This document shows positions 8,574 through 16,789 of a stretch of DNA of 64,000 nt, in pieces; the stretch's first letter is position 1, and every line of letters begins with the position of its first letter. The notes under the pieces were generated by a model. That model was not told the origin of the DNA. It worked only from the letters and a program-made list of their open reading frames with translations, and searched no databases. The position numbers and the translations under genes were made by a program. This DNA comes from Rathayibacter iranicus NCPPB 2253 = VKM Ac-1602 (GTDB lineage: Bacteria; Actinomycetota; Actinomycetes; Actinomycetales; Microbacteriaceae): contig NZ_QGDV01000003.1 in NCBI RefSeq assembly GCF_003149025.1, forward strand, positions 291,917-355,916. Reading direction: 5' to 3'.

Positions 8574-9340
8574 GCATGACCGGCGGGCGAGAAGACGGCG
8601 CTTTCCGTGTCGGCTATCAGCGTCGCACGGCGCCCTTCTGTTACGCGGTCGGATCGCCGTTTCGGCCGATCGGGTTTTCGGTGGATGTGGCCCGAATCGT
8701 GCTCAGCGAGATTCTCGGGGCCGATCGGTTCGCCGCGACGCAGGCTGTTGAAGTCACATCGACCACGCGCGAGTCGTTGCTGCTGAACTCAGCAATCGAC
8801 ATCGAATGTGGATCTACCACAATTACTGAGGCGAGGTTGGAGAAGGTCGCGTTCACGGTGCCGATCTTCGAGACTCGTCATCGGATCGCGGTGAGGACGG
8901 GCTCGATGCGGAGGCGAGACGCTGCTGTGTCGGTGGCAGGAATCCGCGGCTCGACGAGCCAGGCTGCGCTCGAAGCGGCCGGCGACCTCGGCTTCCAGCC
9001 AACCTTTGTCGGGCACTCGTCTATCGGAGAAGCGTTCGACGCCTTCACCGACGACCCAGCGGTCGGGGGTATCGTGGCTGACGAGGTTATTCTGCGGTGT
9101 GCGCTCGCCGCGTCGCCCCGTTCGGACGTCGAGCTCCTCGACATCCGGCTCGGTCTGGATCGTTACGGGTTCATGATGAGACCGCGGGACACAGCACTGC
9201 GCAGTGCACTCGACGAGTCACTAGTTCGTCTGCTCGCCTCGGCGAGCTACAAGGCACTTCTCGCGAGATGGTTTTACGACGAGCTTCCCGGCCTTGGCTA
9301 CGGATTGGGAATGCGATCTGTTGGAGGACAGGTCACGTAG
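8570..9340 (+). CDS. Leaderless periplasmic-binding-protein-fold protein (SBP_bac_3 type)
   Basis: A 256-residue protein with the fold of polar amino-acid binding proteins: FRVGYQRRTAPFCY near residue 12 opens lobe 1, FSVDVARIVLSEIL follows, and IDIECGSTT plus VAFTVPIFE match the GltI-like hinge region. It has no signal peptide or lipobox, since the mature domain begins almost at the start codon, so it should stay in the cytoplasm. No ABC permease or ATPase genes accompany it. It is the last gene of the chain and starts at the thioesterase stop (ATGA). Cytoplasmic relatives of this fold are known to have become enzymes or ligand sensors, so a biosynthetic, sensing or product-binding role is possible. 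The function is unknown. Confidence 0.72.
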   Translation: MSMTGGREDGAFRVGYQRRTAPFCYAVGSPFRPIGFSVDVARIVLSEILGADRFAATQAVEVTSTTRESLLLNSAIDIECGSTTITEARLEKVAFTVPIFETRHRIAVRTGSMRRRDAAVSVAGIRGSTSQAALEAAGDLGFQPTFVGHSSIGEAFDAFTDDPAVGGIVADEVILRCALAASPRSDVELLDIRLGLDRYGFMMRPRDTALRSALDESLVRLLASASYKALLARWFYDELPGLGYGLGMRSVGGQVT

Positions 9341-9576
9341 CTCAGCTCGTGTGCGGCCGGGGTGCCGGAGTGCCGTCCGCTCAGCGCGCGTCGTATCAAG
9401 GATGCAGATCGGGAAGTTCTTAGTCCGACGTCTCGAGTCGGATCAGATTATAAGGGGGCTTATTCAAAGCCCGTTTGTGAGTCACGGCTCCAAGCGTGTC
9501 GCTCACGAATGATACCGACCGACCCGCTTTGCTCGAGAAGTGCATATGAAGAAACCCCTGACAGAAGAACCGGCCG
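9341..9576. other. Non-coding gap at the end of the biosynthetic operon
   Basis: No supported gene. It contains a short hairpin (TCCGAC/GTCGGA, 9424-9429 with 9437-9442) that could end the operon, and a 16-base motif GGCTTATTCAAAGCCC at 9457-9472 that recurs in altered form at 9867-9882 and near the second transposase remnant at 63362. It is probably an insertion-sequence terminus. Confidence 0.4.
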
Positions 9577-9866
9577 GTGCGCGCACAGACGACTACGGGA
9601 ATTGCCTCCGAGCAATACGCTCTCCTCGCCGAACGAATCGACAACGAGTTTATCTGGCGCAGACCTACCGGGCGCCCGCGGAAGCTTTCTCCCTCACGAG
9701 CACTTCAGATCACGCTTCTCTCCTTTCGCGACAGCCTTACCGAGCACCTGATCGCCGGCCTCGTCGGCGTCAGCCAATTGACCATCTCGCGCACGATCGC
9801 AGACGTCGAAGCGATGCTCAAGGTCCCCGCCGAGGACGAGCAGCCCGACGTTGCGGCAGCCCCGGA
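9577..9866 (+). pseudogene. IS5-family (DDE_Tnp_4) transposase remnant
   Basis: About 95 codons match the N-terminal part of an IS5-group transposase: a basic run GRPRKLSPSRALQITLL, then the helix-turn-helix LIAGLVGVSQLTISRTI and EAMLKVPAEDEQPDV. The same region is recognisable in the remnant at 62640-63293 (LIADLVGIHQPTMSGTI, EAML/KAMLN..EQPHV). Homology stops at about 9866, where the sequence GGCTTATTCAGAGCAC begins, and the catalytic DDE core is missing. The open frame continues to 10998 only because it runs antisense to lepB; that part is not a protein. It marks the right edge of the biosynthetic island. Confidence 0.65.
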
Positions 9867-9882
9867 GGCTTATTCAGAGCAC
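9867..9882. repeat. IS-terminus-like 16-base direct repeat (second copy; first at 9457)
   Basis: GGCTTATTCAGAGCAC differs from the 9457-9472 copy at three positions and lies in the same orientation. The two copies bracket the transposase remnant, which is consistent with a deletion or nested insertion between related IS ends. Confidence 0.4.
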
Positions 9883-10064
9883 ACGATCTACAGATTGGAA
9901 ATCGGCGTTGATCAGGGCGTTCATGGTGACACTGGAACCTCGGTTACGTGCAGATGGCCTGTTGATATCGCTTCGCGTGCTGAGCGTTTCGCGCCCGACG
10001 ACCCGGTCGGTGCGGGTTTCGTTGCGCCTGGGGCTCGGACCGCGGCGACGCGGTCGCTGGGCGG

Positions 10065-10145
10065 TCACTTCGATAACACCTGGGCGCCGACCCGGTCGAT
10101 CGGCACGGTCTTCACGCAGGAGTCGATCGCCCCTAAGTCCTGTGC
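10065..10145 (-). pseudogene. Shard of a second signal peptidase I gene
   Basis: Read on the minus strand, codons around 10093-10130 give [13 protein letters not shown], almost the same as [12 protein letters not shown] near the C-terminus of the intact lepB product just to the right. The reading ends at a stop at 10065-10067 after VGAQVLSK. The DNA is similar too (about 24 of 30 bases match by eye in this core). Nothing else of the gene survives, so this is a leftover of a duplicated or acquired lepB, probably produced when the neighbouring island was inserted or rearranged. Confidence 0.55.
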
Positions 10146-10150
10146 GGTCC

Positions 10151-10232
10151 GCGAGATCGCGGGCTACGGACGAGATCCTCTGCCGGGGCGGGGGATCTCG
10201 TCCGTTCGGGGGCATCTCGCGACATTTCGCGG
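10151..10232. repeat. Palindromic intergenic element, copy A
   Basis: An imperfect hairpin whose arms carry CGGACGAGATCC and GGATCTCGTCCG, followed by ATCTCGCGACATTTCGCG-like sequence (at 10213-10231). Two related copies are at 18721-18801 and 58012-58091. This one lies 3' of lepB, which ends at 10255 on the minus strand, and may help end its transcription. Confidence 0.6.
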
Positions 10233-10254
10233 GCGGGAGGGGGAGGGGACGGGG

Positions 10255-10965
10255 TTAGAAGAGGTGCCAGCGGGTGAGGGGCCAGGCTACGGCGAAGACG
10301 CGGCCGGTGACGCGGTCGAGAGGGACGGTCTTGACGCAGGAGTCGACTGGGCCGGAGGTTCCGCGGCACTCGCCGAGGGAGTCGTTCGAATTGGAGCGGT
10401 GGTCGCCGAGGACGAAGAGGGAGTTCTCGGGCACCGTGTACTCCTCGAAGCACCGCAAGGAGGCGGGACTGGTCGTGCAGTCGAGGGTTCCTGGTGCGAA
10501 CGGGAAGTCCTCGAAGACGTAGGACTCGTCGAGGGGCTGACCGTCCACGAGAACGTGGCCCTCCGCGTCGCAGCACGAGACGGTGTGACCTCCGGCTGCG
10601 ATCGCGCGCTTGACAAGGAACTCCTCGTGCGAGGGGCCGATGCTGGTGACGTCGCCGAAGGTCTTGACCACCTCGGACAGGGGGCTGCCAGGGGAGTCGC
10701 TCGCTCCCCATCGCGCGTCGCGCGAGAAGACCACGATCTGCCCCTGCTCGGGGCCGCCCTGGAGGTTCAGGGTCCGGTCGACCAAAATCCGATCGCCGAA
10801 GAAGCCTCCGCCCTGCAGAGTGTTCTCCATCGATCCCGACGGGACCGTGTACACCTTCACGAAGAAGGTCTGCACCAGTGCGATCACCACGATTGCCATC
10901 ACCACGGTCACTACCGGGTGCGCGTACCAGCGTCGTCCACCGGTCGTCCTCGTCCTGCGCGCCAT
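10255..10965 (-). CDS. lepB: Signal peptidase I
   Basis: A 236-residue membrane-anchored serine/lysine protease (family S26) that cleaves Sec and Tat signal peptides outside the membrane. The start at 10965 is preceded by GGAGGGA at good spacing; the longer open frame reaching 11376 is antisense to infA and is rejected. One N-terminal helix (about 15-35) is followed by the catalytic serine in [10 protein letters not shown], the lysine in [12 protein letters not shown] and the conserved [11 protein letters not shown] box. Several cysteines ([21 protein letters not shown]) suggest disulfides in the external domain. Divergent from infA. Confidence 0.93.
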   Translation of the reverse strand: MARRTRTTGGRRWYAHPVVTVVMAIVVIALVQTFFVKVYTVPSGSMENTLQGGGFFGDRILVDRTLNLQGGPEQGQIVVFSRDARWGASDSPGSPLSEVVKTFGDVTSIGPSHEEFLVKRAIAAGGHTVSCCDAEGHVLVDGQPLDESYVFEDFPFAPGTLDCTTSPASLRCFEEYTVPENSLFVLGDHRSNSNDSLGECRGTSGPVDSCVKTVPLDRVTGRVFAVAWPLTRWHLF

Positions 10966-11120
10966 CTGCTGTCCCTCCGCTCGACGGGGCAAGCCTAGGC
11001 GGAGCGACCGGGGAGCCCGGCGCGAGGCAGCGGATCGAGCGACGAGGCGCCGTGCTGGAGTGCACTCCGCGCCGCCAGGAGCGGCGACACGCCCGAGCTG
11101 GCGGATCGTCGAGGATTCGC

Positions 11121-11143
11121 GTATTATCGACCCTTGGTGTTTT
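11121..11143 (+). promoter_or_regulatory. Putative infA operon promoter with shared start-site motif
   Basis: A -10-like TATTAT (11122-11127) runs directly into TCGACCCTTGGTGTTTT (11127-11143). The same 17 bases stand upstream of rplM at 16151-16167, also just after an AT-rich hexamer. I infer a common promoter/initial-transcript element for ribosomal protein operons. No strong -35 box is visible. Confidence 0.55.
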
Positions 11144-11257
11144 GCGCGTGCTCCGGCACGCCCGCGAACCCCGATCCAGGCGCTCGCCCGGTGGTGGATC
11201 GTCGCGGAAACATTCGCACGACCAGTACACACACTACTTCCGAACGACAGTGAGGCT

Positions 11258-11479
11258 ATGGCCAAAAAAGACGGTGTCATCGAAATCGAAGGTGCGGTTG
11301 TCGAGGCGCTCCCCAATGCGATGTTTCGCGTGGAGTTGACCAACGGACACAAAGTTCTCGCCCACATCTCGGGCAAGATGCGTCAGCACTACATCAGGAT
11401 CCTCCCCGAGGATCGGGTGATCGTGGAGCTGAGCCCCTACGACCTGACCCGCGGCCGGATCGTCTACCGCTACAAGTAG
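11258..11479 (+). CDS. infA: Translation initiation factor IF-1
   Basis: A 73-residue OB-fold protein that binds the ribosomal A site during initiation. The sequence begins [19 protein letters not shown] and contains the family's [14 protein letters not shown] and the end RGRIVYRYK. Full length for IF-1. The ATG at 11258 is the only start that fits; upstream codons in the same frame are antisense to lepB. It opens the operon with rpmJ, rpsM, rpsK, rpoA and rplQ. Confidence 0.97.
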   Translation: MAKKDGVIEIEGAVVEALPNAMFRVELTNGHKVLAHISGKMRQHYIRILPEDRVIVELSPYDLTRGRIVYRYK

Positions 11480-11577
11480 ACATCCGCTCCGCTGACGTTC
11501 GCGACGTGCGTGTCCTGTAAGGAACGGCCCCGGCATCCGCCGGGAGCACGACGCCAGCGAAATCAAGGACAAGAACA

Positions 11578-11694
11578 ATGAAGGTCAACCCCAGCGTCAA
11601 GCGCATCTGCGACCACTGCAAGATCATCCGCCGCCACGGCAACGTCATGGTCATCTGCAGCAGCAATCCCCGCCACAAGCAGCGCCAGGGCTAG
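11578..11694 (+). CDS. rpmJ: 50S ribosomal protein L36
   Basis: A 38-residue protein, [19 protein letters not shown] through to HKQRQG. The zinc-binding set Cys-x2-Cys, Cys and His is complete (C11, C14, C27, H32), so this is the zinc-containing form. It lies between infA and rpsM as expected, 98 bases after infA. Confidence 0.96.
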   Translation: MKVNPSVKRICDHCKIIRRHGNVMVICSSNPRHKQRQG

Positions 11695-11889
11695 TCCCGC
11701 CGCTTCGGCAAGGGAGTGCAGGGTGGCACGCCGCCCCGCATGAGCACGACGAGCACGTCAATACCCCCGCTACACCAGAAATCGCGCAGCACTCCGGCTT
11801 AGCCGGGATGGACGGCGAGGACACCTTCGGTCGGAGGCCGAGGCACCGGTGTTGCTTCATACCTCCACTCACTCACAGGAGAAGCCACA

Positions 11890-12270
11890 ATGGCACGTCT
11901 GGCAGGAGTAGACATCCCGCGCGAGAAGCGCGTGGAGGTCGCACTGACCTACATCTACGGTGTCGGCCGCACTCGCGCGCTCGCGACCCTCAGCGACACC
12001 GGGATCGACGGCAACATCCGCGTCAAGGATCTCAGCGACGAGCAGCTCATCGCTCTGCGCGATCACATCGAAGGCAACTACAAGGTGGAGGGTGACCTCC
12101 GTCGCGAGGTCGCCGCCGATATCCGCCGCAAGGTCGAGATCGGCTCGTACGAGGGCCTCCGTCACCGTCGCGGCCTCCCGGTCCGTGGACAGCGCACCAA
12201 GACGAACGCGCGCACCCGCAAGGGACCCAAGCGCACCGTCGCCGGCAAGAAGAAGGCCGGCCGCAAGTAA
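11890..12270 (+). CDS. rpsM: 30S ribosomal protein S13
   Basis: 126 residues, normal for actinobacteria. It starts [20 protein letters not shown], has the helix-two-turn-helix IYGVGRTRA, and ends in the basic tail [19 protein letters not shown] that contacts tRNA. CAGGAG lies 10 bases ahead of the ATG. The 195-base gap before it contains small GC hairpins (for example CCGGC/GCCGG near 11796) that may form a leader structure. Confidence 0.97.
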   Translation: MARLAGVDIPREKRVEVALTYIYGVGRTRALATLSDTGIDGNIRVKDLSDEQLIALRDHIEGNYKVEGDLRREVAADIRRKVEIGSYEGLRHRRGLPVRGQRTKTNARTRKGPKRTVAGKKKAGRK

Positions 12271-12303
12271 CGCGGGCGACACGGACCTAGAGGAGATACA
12301 GAA

Positions 12304-12702
12304 TTGGCTACCCCCAAGTCGGCTGCGCGCAAGCCGCGCCGCAAGGAGAAGAAGAACATCGCAGTGGGTCAGGCCCACATCAAGTCGACGTTCAATAACA
12401 CGATCGTCTCGATCACCGACCCCGCCGGTGCCGTCATCAGTTGGGCCTCGTCCGGCGTGGTGGGCTTCAAGGGCTCGCGCAAGTCGACGCCGTTCGCGGC
12501 GCAGCTCGCCGCTGAGTCGGCTGCGCGTCAGGCGCAGGAGCACGGTATGAAGAAGGTCGACGTCTTCGTCAAGGGCCCGGGTTCGGGTCGTGAGACTGCG
12601 ATCCGTTCCCTCCAGGCCGCAGGCCTCGAGGTCGGCTCGATCAACGACGTCACGCCGCAGGCGCACAACGGCTGCCGCCCGCCGAAGCGTCGCCGCGTCT
12701 AA
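12304..12702 (+). CDS. rpsK: 30S ribosomal protein S11
   Basis: 132 residues beginning at a TTG with AGAGGAGA ahead of it. It carries [15 protein letters not shown] and the C-terminal [18 protein letters not shown], both typical of S11, which forms the platform of the 30S subunit. rpsD does not follow it: rpoA comes next, as I recall is usual in relatives of this family, where rpsD lies elsewhere. Confidence 0.97.
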   Translation: MATPKSAARKPRRKEKKNIAVGQAHIKSTFNNTIVSITDPAGAVISWASSGVVGFKGSRKSTPFAAQLAAESAARQAQEHGMKKVDVFVKGPGSGRETAIRSLQAAGLEVGSINDVTPQAHNGCRPPKRRRV

Positions 12703-12810
12703 GCAGCACTCGCAGCCGTCGGTCGGCCGCACGATCCGCTGTCGTAGCGGGGACTGGGGTCGACCGGCGGATCGCGCATTTCTTTCACAACTCCACACCT
12801 CGCAAACGCA

Positions 12811-12834
12811 CGTGTCATATAGCGGACACGTGAT
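12811..12834 (+). promoter_or_regulatory. Perfect 8-base inverted repeat in the rpoA leader
   Basis: CACGTGTC (12811-12818) and GACACGTG (12827-12834) are separated by eight AT-rich bases, ending 15 bases before the rpoA start. It could be an RNA hairpin that tunes rpoA translation or a protein-binding palindrome. Which one is not clear. Confidence 0.4.
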
Positions 12835-12849
12835 CGAAAGGAATCATCA

Positions 12850-13836
12850 GTGCTTATCGCACAGCGCCCGACGCTCACCGAGGAGAACATCTCGGAGTTC
12901 CGTTCCCGCTTCGTCATCGAGCCCCTCGAGCCCGGCTTCGGCTACACGCTCGGAAACTCGTTGCGTCGCACCCTGCTGTCCTCTATCCCCGGCGCCGCTG
13001 TCACCAGCATCCGGATCGACGGAGTCCTGCACGAGTTCACGACCGTCCCCGGGGTCCGCGAGGATGTCACCGAGATCATCCTGAACATCAAGGGTCTCGT
13101 CGTCTCCTCGGAGCATGACGAGCCGATCACCGCCTACCTGCGCAAGCAGGGCGCCGGTCAGGTCACCGCCGCCGACATCTCGGCTCCGGCCGGCGTCGAG
13201 ATCCACAATCCGGAACTCGTCATCGCCACGCTGAATGACAAGGCGAAGTTCGAACTCGAACTCACCATCGAGCGCGGCCGCGGCTACGTCTCGGCGACCC
13301 AGAACCGCAGCGAGTTCTCCGAGGCCGGCCAGATCCCGGTCGACTCGATCTACTCGCCCGTGTTGAAGGTCACCTACCGCGTCGAGGCCACCCGTGCCGG
13401 CGAGCGTACCGACTTCGACCGCCTGGTCGTCGACGTGGAGAGCAAGGCCGCGATCACGCCCCGTGACGCGATCGCCTCCGCAGGACGCACGCTGACCGAG
13501 CTCTTCGGGCTCGCCCGTGAGTTGAACAACGCGGCCGAGGGCATCGAGATTGGCCCCGCGCCGGTCGATGCTGTCCTCTCGACCGAGCTGTCCATGCCCA
13601 TCGAGGACCTCGACCTCTCGGTGCGCAGCTACAACTGCCTCAAGCGCGAGGGCATCAACAATGTGAACGAGCTCGTCGCCCTCTCGGAGACGCAGCTCAT
13701 GAACATCCGCAACTTCGGTCAGAAGTCGGTGGATGAGGTCAAGGAGAAGCTCACGGAGCTGGGCCTGTCGCTCAAGGACTCGGTTCCCGGGTTCGATGGT
13801 GCCCACTTCTACAGCTACGACGACGAGAGCATCTAG
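12850..13836 (+). CDS. rpoA: RNA polymerase alpha subunit
   Basis: 328 residues with a GTG start preceded by AAAGGAAT. The N-terminal dimerisation domain has [19 protein letters not shown] and [13 protein letters not shown]; the C-terminal DNA- and activator-binding domain has [16 protein letters not shown] and [13 protein letters not shown]. Length and motifs are normal. Confidence 0.98.
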   Translation: MLIAQRPTLTEENISEFRSRFVIEPLEPGFGYTLGNSLRRTLLSSIPGAAVTSIRIDGVLHEFTTVPGVREDVTEIILNIKGLVVSSEHDEPITAYLRKQGAGQVTAADISAPAGVEIHNPELVIATLNDKAKFELELTIERGRGYVSATQNRSEFSEAGQIPVDSIYSPVLKVTYRVEATRAGERTDFDRLVVDVESKAAITPRDAIASAGRTLTELFGLARELNNAAEGIEIGPAPVDAVLSTELSMPIEDLDLSVRSYNCLKREGINNVNELVALSETQLMNIRNFGQKSVDEVKEKLTELGLSLKDSVPGFDGAHFYSYDDESI

Positions 13837-13906
13837 GTCTCTCGCCCCGGAGCCCCGGCTTCTCGCGTCCGACCTGCTGACACCCCTTTAGTACTGGAGT
13901 AAACCC

Positions 13907-14449
13907 ATGCCCAAGCCCACCAAGGGCCCCCGCCTCGGAGGCGGTCCCGCACACGAGCGTCTGCTCCTCGCGAATCTGGCCGCGGCCCTGTTCACGCATA
14001 AGAGCATCAAGACGACCGAAACCAAGGCCAAGCGCCTGCGTCCGCTCGCCGAGCGTCTGGTGACGTTCGCCAAGCGCGGCGACCTGCACGCCCGCCGCCG
14101 CGTTCTCGCGACGATCGGCGACAAGTCGGTCGTTCACGAACTCTTCACCGAGATCGCTCCGCTCGTCGCCGAGCGCGAGGGCGGCTACACCCGCATCACC
14201 AAGATCGGTCCCCGCAAGGGGGATAACGCGCCGATGGCCGTCATCGAGCTCGTCCTCGAGCCCGTGACGCCGAAGGTGAAGAAGTCGAGCACCACCACGT
14301 CGCCCGTGTCCGCTCCGGTGGACGAGGCTCCCGTCGAGGAGGCGTCCGTGCAGGATGCTGCCGCCGACGATGCCGCTGCCGACGACGCCGCAGTGCAGGA
14401 CGCTCCGGTTGAGGAGACTCCGGTCGCGGAGACCGGCGAGACCAAGTAG
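13907..14449 (+). CDS. rplQ: 50S ribosomal protein L17 with long acidic tail
   Basis: 180 residues. The first 120 or so are ordinary L17 ([40 protein letters not shown]). The remaining roughly 60 form a low-complexity Ala/Asp/Glu/Val tail with repeats such as [16 protein letters not shown] and VEETPVAE, strongly acidic and probably disordered. L17 sits near the nascent-chain exit, so the tail would extend from the ribosome surface. The operon ends in the terminator just downstream. Confidence 0.95.
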   Translation: MPKPTKGPRLGGGPAHERLLLANLAAALFTHKSIKTTETKAKRLRPLAERLVTFAKRGDLHARRRVLATIGDKSVVHELFTEIAPLVAEREGGYTRITKIGPRKGDNAPMAVIELVLEPVTPKVKKSSTTTSPVSAPVDEAPVEEASVQDAAADDAAADDAAVQDAPVEETPVAETGETK

Positions 14450-14463
14450 TCACATCCACATAA

Positions 14464-14504
14464 CGAGAGCCCTCCGCCCCCACCGGGACGGGGGGCTCTC
14501 GTCG
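14464..14504 (+). terminator. Rho-independent terminator after rplQ
   Basis: CGAGAGCCC...CCCCC pairs with GGGGGGCTCTCG across a short loop, giving a very GC-rich hairpin about 15 bases after the rplQ stop. The T-run is poor, as usual in high-GC actinobacteria. Confidence 0.75.
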
Positions 14505-14529
14505 TCTCCACGAGCGGTGGCGATGGCGT

Positions 14530-14595
14530 GAAATGCCGCTTACGATGACATGGCCGGGCTCGACGAGCGTGGTTGCGCCGGAAATAGCGCTTACG
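14530..14595 (+). repeat. Paired 15-base direct repeats ahead of a lipoprotein gene
   Basis: GAAATGCCGCTTACG (14530-14544) and GAAATAGCGCTTACG (14581-14595) are 51 bases apart, close to five helical turns, and end 31 bases before the lipoprotein start. Two operator half-sites on one face of the helix is one reading; chance is another. Confidence 0.35.
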
Positions 14596-14626
14596 GGGAG
14601 AACCCTCGTCACCCTCGGAGGAGCCC

Positions 14627-15175
14627 GTGCGACTGCATCGTCCGGCTCGTCTGGCGATGCTCGCGCTGGTCCTCGGTGCGGTGCTTAGCGGCTGCGCATC
14701 CGGCGATGTGATCGACGTGCCGGAGTCGGCGGGCAACGTCATCGCGAACGCCGCGCCGAGGAGCACGCCCTCGGTCGGCGCAACGGTCGATTCGGTGGAC
14801 TGCGGCGTCGCTCTTCCGGCCATCGTCGTCGAGCACGACCTCGGCCTGCCGGCCGGGACCGTGACCCTCGCACCTGCCGGACAGGTGTGCTCCTACACGA
14901 TCGCGGGCGACGACTCGGCCGTCGTGCTCACCCTGCGCCGGGGACCGCTCCTCGAGACATTCACGGATGCGGGAGAAGCCGTCGGCGCTGTCCCTCTCTC
15001 GCTCGGCATGGCGGGCTATTGGCTCCCCGGGTCGGGATCGGCCCCGTCGGAACTCGCCGTGCTCGCGGGTGGCTGGGAGCTGCACGTCGTCTCCTCTCTC
15101 GGTGGACAGTCGACTCTGGTCGGCTGGGCATGCGTCGCGCTGGCCTCGGTCGGGGTGCCGCTCGCGGTGGCGTGA
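14627..15175 (+). CDS. Putative secreted lipoprotein of unknown function
   Basis: 182 residues from a GTG start with GGAGGAG ahead. A basic N-terminus and hydrophobic stretch (LAMLALVLGAVLSGC) end in a lipobox cysteine at about residue 23, so it should be lipid-anchored outside the membrane. The mature part is Ala/Val-rich with two spaced cysteines (VDCGV and QVCSY) that may pair. I do not recognise a family. Confidence 0.65.
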   Translation: MRLHRPARLAMLALVLGAVLSGCASGDVIDVPESAGNVIANAAPRSTPSVGATVDSVDCGVALPAIVVEHDLGLPAGTVTLAPAGQVCSYTIAGDDSAVVLTLRRGPLLETFTDAGEAVGAVPLSLGMAGYWLPGSGSAPSELAVLAGGWELHVVSSLGGQSTLVGWACVALASVGVPLAVA

Positions 15176-15201
15176 GAGCGACTCCGCTCTAGGATCGAGG
15201 G

Positions 15202-16080
15202 ATGCCGCACCGCGTCCGCCTCGATCTGGCCTACGACGGCACGCATTTTTCTGGCTGGGCCAAGCAGCCGGGTCTTCGGACGGTTCAGGGGGTGCTCGAG
15301 GAGTCGCTGGCACTCGTGCTGCGCTCCGAGGAGCACCCGACAGTGACCGTCGCCGGGCGCACCGACGTCGGTGTCCACGCGAGCGCGCAGGTCGCCCACG
15401 TCGACCTGACTCCCGAGCAGTGGGCCAGGTTGAGCGGCGGAGGTCGTCGCGCAGAGGAGGAGCCGCTGCCTCCTGCCGCGATCCTCGAGCGGCGGCTGCG
15501 CGGCATCTTGGGTCAGTACTCCGATGTCTCGGTGCACCGCGTGACGCAGGCAGCGGCGGGATTCGACGCCCGCTTCTCGGCCCGCTGGCGCCGGTACGAG
15601 TACCGCCTCGCTGACGCCTCCTCACTGCGGCATCCGCTCGAGCGGGTGTTCACGACCTGGATCACCGAGTCCCTCGAGCTCGACGCGATGAACGGTGCCG
15701 CTCGCTCGCTCCTCGGTCTGCACGACTACGCGTCGTTCTGTCGGGCGAGGGAGGGCGCTACGACTATCCGCAGCCTCCTCGACTTCGCCTGGGAGCGGGA
15801 CGTCGACGGTGTGCTGCATGCGCACGTCCGCGCCGATGCGTTTTGTCACAGCATGGTCCGCGCGCTGGTGGGGGCCTGCGTGGCGGTAGGCGCGCGCAAG
15901 CTCGACGCGGCGGCCGTACCCGTGCTGCGCGACGCGGCCCGGCGGACGAACGCGTTCGCGGTCATGCCGGCTCGCGGCCTCATCCTGCGCGAAGTCGACT
16001 ACCCCGAGGATGCGGCGCTCGCAGCGCGCGCGGTCGTGACGCGCGCCAAGCGCACGGCGCAATCGGAGGGGTCGGAGTAG
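15202..16080 (+). CDS. truA: tRNA pseudouridine(38-40) synthase
   Basis: 292 residues. It converts uridines 38-40 of the tRNA anticodon arm to pseudouridine. The catalytic aspartate lies in AGRTDVGVHA; other family segments are LAYDGTHFSGWAKQPG, RRYEYRL and FLY-like FCHSMVRALVG. Slightly longer than E. coli TruA because of an insert around residues 75-95. It sits between rplQ and rplM, as in many actinobacteria. Confidence 0.95.
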   Translation: MPHRVRLDLAYDGTHFSGWAKQPGLRTVQGVLEESLALVLRSEEHPTVTVAGRTDVGVHASAQVAHVDLTPEQWARLSGGGRRAEEEPLPPAAILERRLRGILGQYSDVSVHRVTQAAAGFDARFSARWRRYEYRLADASSLRHPLERVFTTWITESLELDAMNGAARSLLGLHDYASFCRAREGATTIRSLLDFAWERDVDGVLHAHVRADAFCHSMVRALVGACVAVGARKLDAAAVPVLRDAARRTNAFAVMPARGLILREVDYPEDAALAARAVVTRAKRTAQSEGSE

Positions 16081-16143
16081 GAGCACCGAGTCGGAGGCGG
16101 GCGGCGCTTCCGAGAATCGTGCTTGGGATCACCTGGGCTTTGC

Positions 16144-16167
16144 TGTAATGTCGACCCTTGGTGTTTT
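16144..16167 (+). promoter_or_regulatory. Putative rplM-rpsI promoter with shared start-site motif
   Basis: A -10-like TGTAAT (16144-16149) is followed by TCGACCCTTGGTGTTTT (16151-16167), identical in 17 bases to the sequence upstream of infA. About 120 bases of leader follow before rplM. Promoter status is inferred from position and repetition. Confidence 0.55.
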
Positions 16168-16288
16168 CGGCCGTGTGTCGAGCGCCCGAAGTTGAGCCCT
16201 CCACCGGATCAGTTCGCCCCTTCGCGGGTCGAACAGCCACGGAGCGGGATTCACGAACACCTCACTCCGATCAGAAAGCAGCACTCAC

Positions 16289-16735
16289 GTGACTCGCACT
16301 TTTTCTCCGAAGCCGGCTGATGTCCAGCACGACTGGATCGTCATCGACGCGGCCGACGTCGTGCTTGGTCGTCTCGCCACCCACGCTGCGGCTCTCCTGC
16401 GCGGCAAGCACAAGGCGACTTTCGCGCCGCACATGGACATGGGTGACTTCGTCATCATTGTCAACGCGGATAAGGTCGCACTGACCGGCCAGAAGCTCTT
16501 GCAGAAGAAGGCCTACCGCCACTCCGGCTACCCGGGCGGCCTCTCGGCCACCACGTACGCCGAACTCCTCGAGAAGAACCCGGTCCGCGCCGTCGAGAAG
16601 GCCATCCGCGGCATGCTCCCCAAGAACTCCCTCGGCCGTGCGCAGTTGCGCAAGCTGAAGGTCTACACGGGCTCCGAGCACCCCCACGCGGCGCAGCAGC
16701 CTCAGGCGTACGCCTTCAACCAGGTCGCCCAGTAG
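16289..16735 (+). CDS. rplM: 50S ribosomal protein L13
   Basis: 148 residues from a GTG start. Family segments are [44 protein letters not shown] and [16 protein letters not shown]. Full length. Followed 54 bases later by rpsI in the usual pair. Confidence 0.97.
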   Translation: MTRTFSPKPADVQHDWIVIDAADVVLGRLATHAAALLRGKHKATFAPHMDMGDFVIIVNADKVALTGQKLLQKKAYRHSGYPGGLSATTYAELLEKNPVRAVEKAIRGMLPKNSLGRAQLRKLKVYTGSEHPHAAQQPQAYAFNQVAQ

Positions 16736-16789
16736 GCTCCGGCCCCTCCCCGACATCTCAGACTTCGAAGACAAAGGATCACCTGAACC

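Noticed and set aside
9867..10998. Continuation of the transposase frame for more than 370 codons
   Set aside because: Homology ends near 9866 and the remainder is antisense to lepB.
10966..11376. Longer lepB with an N-terminal extension
   Set aside because: The extension is antisense to infA and its promoter; the start at 10965 has a strong ribosome site and gives normal length.
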